Shown here piece after piece: positions 1 to 6,070 of a DNA stretch of 6,488 nt (its first letter is position 1; every line of letters begins with the position of its first letter). The notes below the pieces were generated by a model, which made no database searches, had not been told where the DNA came from, and saw nothing but the letters and a program-made list of their open reading frames with translations. Both the position numbers and the translations under genes were made by a program. This DNA is from Candidatus Accumulibacter sp. UBA704 (GTDB lineage Bacteria; Pseudomonadota; Gammaproteobacteria; Burkholderiales; Rhodocyclaceae), in contig DBMG01000131.1 in NCBI GenBank assembly GCA_002304785.1, positions 10,564 through 17,051 of the forward strand, written 5' to 3'.

Positions 1-923
1 GTGTAGCCCATATAGCTCTGCAGCCACTGCGGCGTCAGGACGTTGGCGCCAAAGAAGGCGGCGAAGGCGAGGCTGATGGTCAGCACGCTGACCGAGAAGC
101 CGCGGTGACGGAACACGCGCAAATCGACGACCGGGTGCTCTGCGTGCCGTTCCCAGATCAGGAACGCGGCAAAGCCGACGACGGCGACGATAGCCAGCGC
201 GACGATCTCGTGCGAGGAAAACCAGTCGAGGTCCTTGCCCTCGTCGAGCATCAGTTGCAGCGCGCCGACCCAGACGATCAGCAGCGCAAGGCCCACGCGG
301 TCGATCGGGTTGCGGGTGAGCGGCAGCTCGTAGCGCTTCAGCATGTTCCAGGCGATGAAACCGCATAGAAGAGCGATCGGCAGGTTGATCCAGAAGATCC
401 ACGGCCAGCTGTACTCGTCGCACAAATGGCCGCCGAGCAAGGGCCCGAGCACCGGCGCCACCAGCGTCGTCATCGACCACAGGCCGATCGCCGCGGCGGC
501 CTTCTCCTTCGGGAAGATGCGCAGCAGCAGGGTCTGCGACAGCGGCATCAGCGGCCCGCCGGCCAGCCCCTGGCAGATGCGGGCGAAGACCAGCATGCCC
601 AGCGAGTTCGACAAGCCGCACAGTGCGGAGAAGGCGCCGAACGCGGCCATGGCCGTGACGAACACGCGCACGGCCCCGAAGCGCGCGGCCAGCCAGCCGG
701 TCAGCGGCACGGTGATGGCCTCGGCGACGGCGTAGGAGGTGATGACCCAGGTGCCCTGGCTGGTCGTCGCGCCCAGGCTCCCGGAGATATTGGGCACCGA
801 GACGTTGGCGATGGTCATGTCGAGCACGGCGATGAAGTTGGCCGCGGCGAGGATCACTGCTGCCGCCCACAGCATGCCGCCGCTCAATGGCGCCTGGCCG
901 TTGGCGGTTTGAGGTTGGCTCAT
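1..923 (-). CDS. emrB: EmrB-type DHA2-family MFS multidrug efflux pump (C-terminus cut by window edge)
   Basis: This is the inner-membrane proton-driven drug exporter of a tripartite pump, working with the adjacent EmrA-like adaptor and the NodT/OprM-like outer-membrane channel. The 307 codons present run off the window start; family members are about 500-530 residues with 14 TM helices, so roughly 60% is visible. I translated it directly from the minus strand. Visible family motifs are LDMTIANVSVPNI (residues 34-46, the DHA2 helix-1 signature), GWLAARFG after TM2 (76-83, loop motif A variant), R115 with QGLAGG (118-123), and the antiporter motif C APVLGPLLGG (156-165). SWPWIFWINLPIA (172-184) is also typical of EmrB. 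The start ATG at 923-921 has a GGGGGA Shine-Dalgarno about 6 nt upstream, in the 12-nt gap after the emrA stop, so translation is probably coupled. Substrates cannot be read from the sequence. The family call is secure; the symbol is by homology class. Confidence 0.95.
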   Translation of the reverse strand, partial: MSQPQTANGQAPLSGGMLWAAAVILAAANFIAVLDMTIANVSVPNISGSLGATTSQGTWVITSYAVAEAITVPLTGWLAARFGAVRVFVTAMAAFGAFSALCGLSNSLGMLVFARICQGLAGGPLMPLSQTLLLRIFPKEKAAAAIGLWSMTTLVAPVLGPLLGGHLCDEYSWPWIFWINLPIALLCGFIAWNMLKRYELPLTRNPIDRVGLALLIVWVGALQLMLDEGKDLDWFSSHEIVALAIVAVVGFAAFLIWERHAEHPVVDLRVFRHRGFSVSVLTISLAFAAFFGANVLTPQWLQSYMGY

Positions 924-935
924 GTCAGTCCCCCG

Positions 936-2069
936 TCAGCTGCGCCGGCTCGTGTCGATCTTCACGCTCATCGACAGGCCGACCTTGAGCGGGTTGGCCT
1001 GCAGCTCGGCGGGATCGAGCTTGATGCGCACCGGCAGGCGTTGCACCACCTTGATCCAGTTGCCGGTCGCGTTCTGTGCCGGAATTGCCGAGAAAGCCGC
1101 GCCGGAGCCGCCCGAGAAGCCTTCAACGGTGCCACGGTAGGTCACCGAACTACCATAGATGTCGGCCCTGAGCGTCACCGGCTGACCGACACGGACATCC
1201 TGCAGCTGGACCTCCTTGAAATTGGCGTCCACGTGCATTTCCTGTATCGGCACCACGGCCAGCAACGGCGTTCCCGCCTGAACACGCTGCCCGAGCTGGG
1301 CCTGGCGCTTGGCGATGACCCCGTCGACCGGCGCGCGGATCACCGTGCGTTCCAGATCGAGCGCCGCCTGGTCGCGTCGGGCACGTGCCAGCGCGACCTC
1401 GGGATTGGTTTCTTCGGTCGCATCGACGATCAGCACCGCATTGGCATCGCGGCTGCCGATCGCCGTATGGCGGTTGGCCCGGGCTTGGGCCGCGGCAGCG
1501 CGAGCCCCATCCAGATTGGCCTGCGCGGCGGCAAAGGCATTCTGGGCGCGCGTCAGTTCGTCGCCGGAAACGGAACCCGACGCCGACAACGCCTCGCGCC
1601 GCTTCAGGTCGATCACCGCCCGTTCATAGTCCGCCTCGGCCGACGCCAACTGGGCGGCGGCGCGCTTCTCGTCGGCTTCGCGCGCGACAATCTGGGCACT
1701 CAGCCCGCTGTCATTGGCCGCGTAGCCCCGGACCCGGCGAATGGCGCGTCCCAGGTCGGCTTCGGCCTGCGCCAGCGCCAGGCGGGCATCGGTCGGATCG
1801 ATGACGACGAGGACATCGCCCTTCTTAACGGTTTGCGTATCGGTAACACGCACTTCGCTGATCGTGCCGCCCACCTCCGGTGTGACCTGGGCGATCTCGA
1901 CGGCCGCGTAGGCGTTGTCGGTCGATACGAAATGCGAGGCGTAGAAGAACCAGTAGGCGCCGAAAACCAGGGCCGCAGCGCCGACTACGCCACCCAGCCC
2001 GAGCAACAAACGGTTGCGGCGAAGTTCGTTACCGGATGGGGAAGAAGAAACAGGAGTATTTTCAGACAT
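936..2069 (-). CDS. emrA: EmrA-type HlyD-family periplasmic membrane fusion protein
   Basis: This is the periplasmic adaptor linking the EmrB-like pump to the outer-membrane channel. The 377-residue protein has a short cytoplasmic tail and one TM anchor (about residues 21-44). TDNAYAAVEIAQVTPEVGG follows (from about 50), the usual start of the lipoyl half-motif. Next come a long Ala/Arg/Glu-rich coiled-coil hairpin (about 90-215), the second lipoyl half with VIRAPVDGVIAKRQAQLGQ, and a C-terminal beta-barrel. SAIPAQNATGNWIKVVQRLP (about 327-346) is highly characteristic of EmrA. Length matches the family (about 390). I chose the ATG at 2069-2067 because AAGGA lies 9 nt upstream. An in-frame ATG at 2087-2085 would add six residues but has no Shine-Dalgarno. 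The gene follows nodT by 23 nt and precedes emrB by 12 nt, so it is the middle gene of the operon. Confidence 0.95.
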   Translation of the reverse strand: MSENTPVSSSPSGNELRRNRLLLGLGGVVGAAALVFGAYWFFYASHFVSTDNAYAAVEIAQVTPEVGGTISEVRVTDTQTVKKGDVLVVIDPTDARLALAQAEADLGRAIRRVRGYAANDSGLSAQIVAREADEKRAAAQLASAEADYERAVIDLKRREALSASGSVSGDELTRAQNAFAAAQANLDGARAAAAQARANRHTAIGSRDANAVLIVDATEETNPEVALARARRDQAALDLERTVIRAPVDGVIAKRQAQLGQRVQAGTPLLAVVPIQEMHVDANFKEVQLQDVRVGQPVTLRADIYGSSVTYRGTVEGFSGGSGAAFSAIPAQNATGNWIKVVQRLPVRIKLDPAELQANPLKVGLSMSVKIDTSRRS

Positions 2070-2092
2070 GGTGGAATTTCCTTGCATGGGAA

Positions 2093-3568
2093 TTAACTGT
2101 TCGATTCATTCGTTGCGGCACGCACCTCGCGATAGCCTCCGCCGAGCGCGCGGTTCAGCGCCACATCCAGCGAGAAGGCACGCGACTGCAGGTCGGTGAG
2201 GCTGCGCAGGCTGCTCAGCAACACGTCTTCGGCCGAAAGCACCTCGAGATAGCTGGACAGGCCGCCCTCATAACGATTGCGCGCCACGCGGTGCGCCTCG
2301 CTGGCCGCGGCCACGGCCTCCTCGGCCTTGGCCAGGCGGCCGGAAAGAGCCTTCTGGCTCAGGCCTGCGTCGGCCACTTCCTGCAGCGCCTGGGTCACGG
2401 TACGGTTATAGCTGGCGACCGTTTCTTCATACGCCGCCACCGAACTGCGCAACTCACCCTGCAAACGCCCGCCGGTGAAGATCGGCAGGGAGACGGCCGG
2501 CCCGATGCTGCCGATAGTGGAACCGCTCCTGGTCAGCATGTTCAATCCCAGCGACTGCACTCCGATGAAGGCGGCGAGATTCACGTTGGGGTAGAACTCA
2601 GCCTTCTTCTGGTCGATGCGGCGCAGTTGCGCTTCCGTCTGCAGCCGCGCCGCGACCACGTCCGGGCGCCTGCCCAGCAGGTTGGCCGGCAGCTCGCCGG
2701 GCAGACCGAACGGACGCACCAGCTCGATTTCCGGGCGAGCGATGGCCAGCCCGCGATCCGGCCCCGCGCCGAGCAATGCCGCCAGACGGTTGCGCTGCAG
2801 GCCGATCTGCTCGTCGATCTGCAGCAGGTCGCCTTCGGCTCCCGCGCGGCGCGCTTCCGCATCGCGCACGCTGCCGCGTGTTTCGAGGCCGTTGGCAAAA
2901 CGCTCGGCGAACAGGGCGGCCGTCTTGCCGCGCACTTCGACCGACCGCGCTGCGGTGTCGCGCGCGGCGAACAAACGGGCCAGTTCCGCGTAGTTGGTGG
3001 CGATGTTGGCGGCGAGGACCAGGCGCGCCTGCGCCACTTCGGCCCGGCTCGCTTCGATTTGCGACGTTGCCGCCGCCAGCGCCGCCCGGTTCTTGCCCCA
3101 GAAATCGAGTTCCCAGCTCAAATCCAGCGTAGCCCGCCCATAGTCCTGCCACCCGTCGGGCGTCATGGCCTTGGGTGTCAGATAGTTGTAGCTCTGCCGC
3201 TGTTCGGTGGCGGAGGCGTTGGCGCTGACCTGCGGCAACAACGCCGCGCCGGCGACTTGCCCCGCCGCCTCGGCCCGGCGCAGTCGGGCAGCCGCGGCGG
3301 CCATGTCCGGCGAATCGCGCAACGCCTCCTCGATCAGCGAATCGAGCTGCTTGTCGCCGTAGGTCTGCCACCAGCGGTCGTCCGGCCACGTGGAAACGGG
3401 CGCCGCGAAGGAAGACGACGACTGGTAATCCGCAGCCGGCTTGAGCGCGGCAAGCGCATCGAGCGAGGGAAACTGGGCGCACCCGGCCAACCCCAGGGTC
3501 AGAACACCCAGGCCGAACAGAGCGCGACTGCGTGATGGAAAAGACGCTTGATGGAAAGTACGGGGCAT
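2093..3568 (-). CDS. NodT/OprM-family outer-membrane efflux lipoprotein (TolC-like channel)
   Basis: This is the outer-membrane exit duct of the tripartite pump. The 491-residue protein has a lipoprotein signal peptide: basic N-region, hydrophobic residues 17-28 and lipobox LAGC with the lipidated Cys at 30. Two outer-membrane-efflux repeats follow. Characteristic sequences are DDRWWQTYGDKQLDSLI (63-79), SWELDFWGKNRA (151-162), LLGRRPDVVAARLQTEAQL (297-315) with AEFYPNVNLAAFIG after it, VSLPIFTGGRLQGEL (359-373) and RYEGGLSSYLEVLSAED (432-448). These are hallmarks of the NodT/OprM/CusC lipoprotein class rather than of TolC itself. The start at 3568 has AGAGGT about 6 nt upstream. It is the first gene of the operon, directly behind the predicted promoter and palindrome at 3586-3627. 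No TM-pump function is expected in this polypeptide. Whether it also serves other pumps in the cell cannot be told from here. Confidence 0.95.
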   Translation of the reverse strand: MPRTFHQASFPSRSRALFGLGVLTLGLAGCAQFPSLDALAALKPAADYQSSSSFAAPVSTWPDDRWWQTYGDKQLDSLIEEALRDSPDMAAAAARLRRAEAAGQVAGAALLPQVSANASATEQRQSYNYLTPKAMTPDGWQDYGRATLDLSWELDFWGKNRAALAAATSQIEASRAEVAQARLVLAANIATNYAELARLFAARDTAARSVEVRGKTAALFAERFANGLETRGSVRDAEARRAGAEGDLLQIDEQIGLQRNRLAALLGAGPDRGLAIARPEIELVRPFGLPGELPANLLGRRPDVVAARLQTEAQLRRIDQKKAEFYPNVNLAAFIGVQSLGLNMLTRSGSTIGSIGPAVSLPIFTGGRLQGELRSSVAAYEETVASYNRTVTQALQEVADAGLSQKALSGRLAKAEEAVAAASEAHRVARNRYEGGLSSYLEVLSAEDVLLSSLRSLTDLQSRAFSLDVALNRALGGGYREVRAATNESNS

Positions 3569-3585
3569 GTCGACCTCTTTGCATT

Positions 3586-3602
3586 AACTGTACTGTACAG
3601 TT
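3586..3602. promoter_or_regulatory. Operator candidate 1: perfect inverted repeat AACTGTAC-T-GTACAGTT
   Basis: This is a perfect 8-bp inverted repeat with a single central base, overlapping the -10 and start site of the efflux-operon promoter. TetR-family dimers commonly bind short palindromes of this size next to their own gene, so the TetR-family protein encoded at 3667 is the obvious ligand. The same half-site, as AACTGAAC, recurs in operator candidate 2. The palindrome is directly visible; the binding partner is inferred. Confidence 0.75.
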
Positions 3603-3627
3603 TAGTTTTGACTTTTCCGTTCGTCAA
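3599..3627 (-). promoter_or_regulatory. Predicted sigma70 promoter of the nodT-emrA-emrB operon
   Basis: Read on the minus strand, TTGACG (3627-3622) is a 5/6 match to the -35 consensus. It is followed after exactly 17 nt by TAAACT (3604-3599), a 4/6 match to the -10. The predicted transcript would start near 3592, leaving a leader of about 24 nt that carries the nodT Shine-Dalgarno. The -10 overlaps the right arm of the inverted repeat at 3586-3602, and the start point falls inside it. A protein bound there would block RNA polymerase. The promoter is inferred from sequence only. Confidence 0.65.
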
Positions 3628-3635
3628 GATAAACT
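3608..3635 (+). promoter_or_regulatory. Predicted sigma70 promoter of the tetR-family gene
   Basis: On the plus strand TTGACT (3608-3613, 5/6 to consensus) is followed after 16 nt by TAAACT (3630-3635, 4/6). It is divergent from and interleaved with the efflux promoter: each -35 lies in the other's spacer, so the two RNA polymerases should exclude each other. The -10 overlaps the left arm of the second palindrome, consistent with autorepression. The start site would be near 3642, giving a leader of about 25 nt. Confidence 0.55.
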
Positions 3636-3653
3636 GAACCAATAAGTTCAGTT
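3632..3653. promoter_or_regulatory. Operator candidate 2: perfect inverted repeat AACTGAAC-N6-GTTCAGTT
   Basis: This is a perfect 8-bp inverted repeat with a 6-nt spacer (CAATAA), placed over the -10 and start region of the tetR-family promoter. Its half-site differs from that of operator 1 at one base (AACTGAAC versus AACTGTAC). The spacing between half-site centres is 14 bp rather than 9 bp. It is probably a second binding site of the same regulator, giving autoregulation. The different geometry may mean weaker or different binding, such as separate dimers on each half; that part is inference. Confidence 0.65.
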
Positions 3654-3666
3654 ATAGGCCGAAATC

Positions 3667-4281
3667 ATGAGAACCAAGAGCGATGAGAAGCGACAAGCCA
3701 TTCTCGACGTCGCCGCGGAGGTATTCCGGGAATCCGGCTTCGAGCGTGCCTCGATGTCGGAAATCTGTACCCGGGTCGGGGGATCGAAGGCCACGCTGTA
3801 CAACTATTTTCCGTCGAAGGAAGAACTGTTCTTCGAGGTAATGTTTCTCTCGACGGAAGCCGAGTTCGAGGCCACCCACAAGGCGCTCGACCCTGCCACC
3901 GAAGACATCGCGGCCAGCCTGCGCCATTTCGGAGAACGCTTCCTGACCCTGCTCTACTCGCCGGAAGTGCTTGCGGTACGGCGCCTGATCGTGGCGGAAT
4001 CCGGTCGCTCGGATCTTGGTCGCCTGTGTTTCGCGCGAGGACCGAAGCGCAGCCAGGAAGAGGTTTCAAAGTTTCTTGCGGGCGCAATGACTCAAGGGCG
4101 ATTGCGCCATGCCGACCCGCTGGCCGCCACCTTGCACCTGCGCGGGCTGCTCGAAGCGGAATTGCTCGACCGCTTCCTTTTCCAAGTCAGTGATTCGGTG
4201 AGCAAGAAGGAGATCAAGGCCATCACCGACCGCGCCATCCGCGTTTTCATGGCTGCCTATGGGCCGGAGACTCCGCTCTAA
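3667..4281 (+). CDS. TetR/AcrR-family transcriptional regulator, probable repressor of the efflux operon
   Basis: This 204-residue protein has the usual TetR-family length. The N-terminal DNA-binding domain spans about residues 8-55: RQAILDVAAEVFRESGFERA is helix 1 and the turn, and MSEICTRVGGSKATLYNYF is the helix-turn-helix, with recognition helix SKATLYNYF (40-48) and then PSKEELF. The rest is an all-helical ligand and dimerisation domain resembling the AefR-like TetR C-terminal families, so its ligand cannot be predicted. The start ATG at 3667 gives a standard TetR N-terminus; its Shine-Dalgarno is weak (AGG about 8 nt upstream). The gene is divergent from nodT-emrA-emrB across a 98-bp region holding two AACTGWAC palindromes. 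By the usual logic it represses both directions and is released by a pump substrate. It is convergent with tnaA, with a repeat between the two genes. The family call is firm; the target assignment is inference from context. Confidence 0.93.
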   Translation: MRTKSDEKRQAILDVAAEVFRESGFERASMSEICTRVGGSKATLYNYFPSKEELFFEVMFLSTEAEFEATHKALDPATEDIAASLRHFGERFLTLLYSPEVLAVRRLIVAESGRSDLGRLCFARGPKRSQEEVSKFLAGAMTQGRLRHADPLAATLHLRGLLEAELLDRFLFQVSDSVSKKEIKAITDRAIRVFMAAYGPETPL

Positions 4282-4294
4282 TTGCTTGCAGACG

Positions 4295-4363
4295 CGTCAT
4301 TCCGGTGAACGCCGGAATCCAGGAAATTCAACGCACCGGACTCCGGCTTTCACCGGCATGACG
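4295..4363. repeat. 69-bp imperfect inverted repeat (GTCATTCCGG-type intergenic element), possible bidirectional terminator
   Basis: The arms 4295-4322 and 4336-4363 are 28 nt each and match at 24 of 28 positions when one is reverse-complemented, around a 13-nt centre. Each arm also contains its own short hairpin, for example TTCCGG-TGAACG-CCGGAA at 4300-4317. Elements with ends like CGTCATTCCGG and a GCCGGAATCC core are widespread intergenic repeats in proteobacterial genomes. This copy fills most of the 118-bp gap between the convergent tetR-family gene and tnaA. It could therefore stop transcription from both sides, although there is no clear U-tract. On the minus-strand transcript two of the four mismatches become G-U pairs. 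Confidence 0.75.
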
Positions 4364-4399
4364 GCCGAATCGACAGAACGCCTGTGCCAATCGACGCGA

Positions 4400-5773
4400 T
4401 CAATCAACCCACGCGAAATCGGCCGTGAAGTGGCGCAGGAATTTCGGCTGCTTGACGATCTTCACGCCGCGAATCGCCGCCGCCCTGGCCTTGACCTCAT
4501 CGATGACCTCGGCCGCGTAGTCGAAGTGCGACTGCGTGTACATGCGGCGCGGGAACGCCAGGCGTACCAGTTCCATCTTGTGGAACGTCTCGGTGCCGTC
4601 GTCGAGACGCTTTCCGAACATCACCGACCCGATCTCGACGCCGCGAATGCCGCCCTCGAGATACAGCGCGTTGCACAGCGCCCAGGCCGGATAGTGCTCC
4701 ACCGGCATGTTCGGCAGCACGGTGCGCGCGTCGAGATAGACCGCATGGCCGCCGGTCGGTTTGACGAAGCCGATGCCCGCCGCCTCGAGCTTTTCGCCGA
4801 GGTATTCGGCGGTACGCAGACGGTAGCGCAGGTAATCCTCGTCCAGACCTTCTTCCAGCCCGACCGCCAGCGCCTCCAGGTCGCGCCCGGCCATCCCGCC
4901 GTAGGTCGGGTAGCCCTCGGTCATGATCAGCGCGTTGCGCACGTCGTCCATCCAGGTGTCGTCGCGTAACACGATGAAACCTCCCATGTTGACCATGCCG
5001 TCCTTCTTGGCACTCATCGTGGCGCCGTCGGCATACGAGAACATCTCGGCGGCGATTTCGGCGATCGAAGCGTCCTCGTATCCCGGCTCGCGCATCTTGA
5101 TGAACATGGCGTTTTCGGCAAAGCGGCACACGTCGATGATGAACGGCTTGCCATATTGCTTGAGCAGCCTGGCGTAAGCGCGGATATTGGCCATCGACAC
5201 CGGCTGCCCGCCGCCGGTATTGTTGGTCACCGTGATCATGCCGAACGGGATTCGATGCGCATCGGACTTGAGGACGGCTTCCACCCGCGCCAGATCGATA
5301 TTGCCCTTGAAGGGATGCACCAGGCTGGGCTGCAAGCCTTCGGGGATCACCAGATCCACCGCCTCGACGCCGATGTATTCGAGATTGGCGCGGGTAGTGT
5401 CGAAGTGACAGTTGTTCGGTACAAGGTCACCCTTCTTGCAGGTCGCCGTGAACAGCACCTTTTCAGCAGCGCGGCCCTGATGCGTCGGAACGAAATGCAA
5501 CATGCCGGTGATCTTGCGGATGACCGCTTCGAGGCGGTAGAAGCTGCGCGCCCCGGCATAGCTTTCATCCCCTTCCATGATCGCGCCCCACTGCCGCGAC
5601 GACATGGCGCCGGTGCCGGAATCGGTCAGCCAGTCGATCAGCACGTCTTCGGCGCGCAACTTGAACACGTTGAGCCTGGCCTCTTCGAGCAGGCGCACGC
5701 GCTCTTCGCGAGACGTCATGCGGATCGGCTCGACGCTCTTGATGCGGAAGGGTTCGATCAGGGTTTTGGGCAT
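4400..5773 (-). CDS. tnaA: Tryptophanase (tryptophan indole-lyase), PLP-dependent beta-eliminating lyase
   Basis: This 457-residue enzyme belongs to the tryptophanase/tyrosine phenol-lyase family. It is predicted to cleave L-tryptophan to indole, pyruvate and ammonium in the cytoplasm. The family N-terminus EPFRIKSVEP is present. Other landmarks are LTDSGTGAMS (49-58), GDESYAG with catalytic Tyr72, PTHQGR with Arg101, Asp214 and Arg217 near the cofactor, and SAKKDG with the PLP Schiff-base Lys257. Three positions separate the two activities. Asp125 (FDTT) matches Asp137 of E. coli TnaA, not Thr124 of tyrosine phenol-lyase. Ile381 (VEIGS) stands where tyrosine phenol-lyase has Arg381. His448 (LRHFTA) matches TnaA His463, not Phe448. 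All three favour tryptophanase, by alignment from memory. The start has GAGGAA 6 nt upstream. The gene lies downstream of the hemerythrin-like gene with a 297-nt leader. No TnaB-type tryptophan permease gene is adjacent in the window. Confidence 0.9.
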   Translation of the reverse strand: MPKTLIEPFRIKSVEPIRMTSREERVRLLEEARLNVFKLRAEDVLIDWLTDSGTGAMSSRQWGAIMEGDESYAGARSFYRLEAVIRKITGMLHFVPTHQGRAAEKVLFTATCKKGDLVPNNCHFDTTRANLEYIGVEAVDLVIPEGLQPSLVHPFKGNIDLARVEAVLKSDAHRIPFGMITVTNNTGGGQPVSMANIRAYARLLKQYGKPFIIDVCRFAENAMFIKMREPGYEDASIAEIAAEMFSYADGATMSAKKDGMVNMGGFIVLRDDTWMDDVRNALIMTEGYPTYGGMAGRDLEALAVGLEEGLDEDYLRYRLRTAEYLGEKLEAAGIGFVKPTGGHAVYLDARTVLPNMPVEHYPAWALCNALYLEGGIRGVEIGSVMFGKRLDDGTETFHKMELVRLAFPRRMYTQSHFDYAAEVIDEVKARAAAIRGVKIVKQPKFLRHFTADFAWVD

Positions 5774-5814
5774 CGCGGGTTCCTCGTTGGTTTTTTGAGG
5801 AATGGAAAACTATC

Positions 5815-5840
5815 ACCGGCATCAACGTCGTGGTGTCGGT
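5815..5840. promoter_or_regulatory. 26-bp imperfect palindrome upstream of tnaA (operator or hairpin candidate)
   Basis: ACCGGCATCA (5815-5824) and TGGTGTCGGT (5831-5840) form an inverted repeat with a 6-nt centre, ACGTCG. Eight of ten positions pair as Watson-Crick, and the other two are G-U pairs if transcribed from the plus strand. It ends 41 nt before the tnaA start codon, a plausible place for a regulator site. It does not resemble the AACTGWAC sites of the TetR-family operon. No binding protein can be named. Confidence 0.4.
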
Positions 5841-6029
5841 TATTTACAACACTCGAGAAATTTTTCGGATCCCCCAGGCTGCCCGCAAGCCACTACGCGA
5901 TCTGCTGCACATCAAGGATTCCGGGGGGCGCGCGAATGTCTCGTCAGCCGCGAGACGGGTATCCACGTGGCAAAGCTGAATCCTGGGGACAACATCACAC
6001 CACGGGAACGGTTTTCAGATTTCCGTAAT

Positions 6030-6056
6030 TGCCAGAGGCTCCGCCCCGTTCTGGCA
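6030..6056 (-). terminator. Weak stem-loop just downstream of the hemerythrin-like gene
   Basis: TGCCAGA (6056-6050) and TCTGGCA (6036-6030) on the minus strand form a 7-bp perfect stem around a 13-nt GC-rich loop, beginning 14 nt after the stop codon. It sits where a terminator would be expected. No run of U follows (the next bases are ATTACGG), so it is at best a weak or Rho-assisted terminator or an RNA-end stabiliser. Confidence 0.3.
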
Positions 6057-6070
6057 GCAGGCACCAGCCG

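Larger units (their letters stand above)
5774..6070 (-). promoter_or_regulatory. 297-nt leader/intergenic region upstream of tnaA
   Basis: This stretch between the hemerythrin-like gene and tnaA has no recognisable protein gene on either strand. It presumably holds the tnaA promoter and leader, but I could not find a convincing -35/-10 pair. It contains a 26-bp imperfect palindrome (5815-5840), a 6-bp stem-loop (5938-5956) and a 7-bp stem-loop behind the hemerythrin stop (6030-6056). It also has two overlapping minus-strand short ORFs (5995-5912, 27 codons; 5912-5844, 22 codons), each with one Trp codon. In enterobacteria tnaA is controlled by a Trp-containing leader peptide, TnaC, acting on Rho termination. 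The length and position here would suit such a leader, but homology is not visible. Confidence 0.45.

Noticed and set aside
426..2096. Long plus-strand ORF of 556 codons
   Set aside because: It lies antisense to emrA and emrB, whose proteins are clearly recognisable. Its own translation is low-complexity Arg/Gly/Ala/His/Gln-rich with no family motif, as expected of a shadow frame in GC-rich DNA.
2093..2102. Possible third AACTGWAC-like half-site (AACTGTTC) at the nodT/emrA junction
   Set aside because: It is a single half-site with one mismatch, includes the nodT stop codon, and has no inverted partner. Chance is sufficient.
2036..3535. Long plus-strand ORF of 499 codons
   Set aside because: It is antisense to the nodT-family gene over nearly its whole length, has no recognisable domain and no good ribosome binding site.
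3586..3602. LexA/SOS box reading of CTGT...ACAG
   Set aside because: The CTG and CAG are separated by 7 nt here, whereas the standard proteobacterial LexA box is CTG-N10-CAG. A TetR-type palindrome beside a TetR-family gene explains it better.
5874..5895. Sigma54-like GG-N10-GC spacing on the minus strand upstream of tnaA
   Set aside because: The GG/GC spacing fits, but the bases before GC are CA rather than TT and the ACG after TGGC is absent. Too weak to support a sigma54 promoter.
5938..5956. GTCTCG-N7-CGAGAC stem-loop in the tnaA leader
   Set aside because: The 6-bp stem has no U-tract and no alternative pairing partner that I could identify. It is not enough to call a terminator or attenuator on its own.
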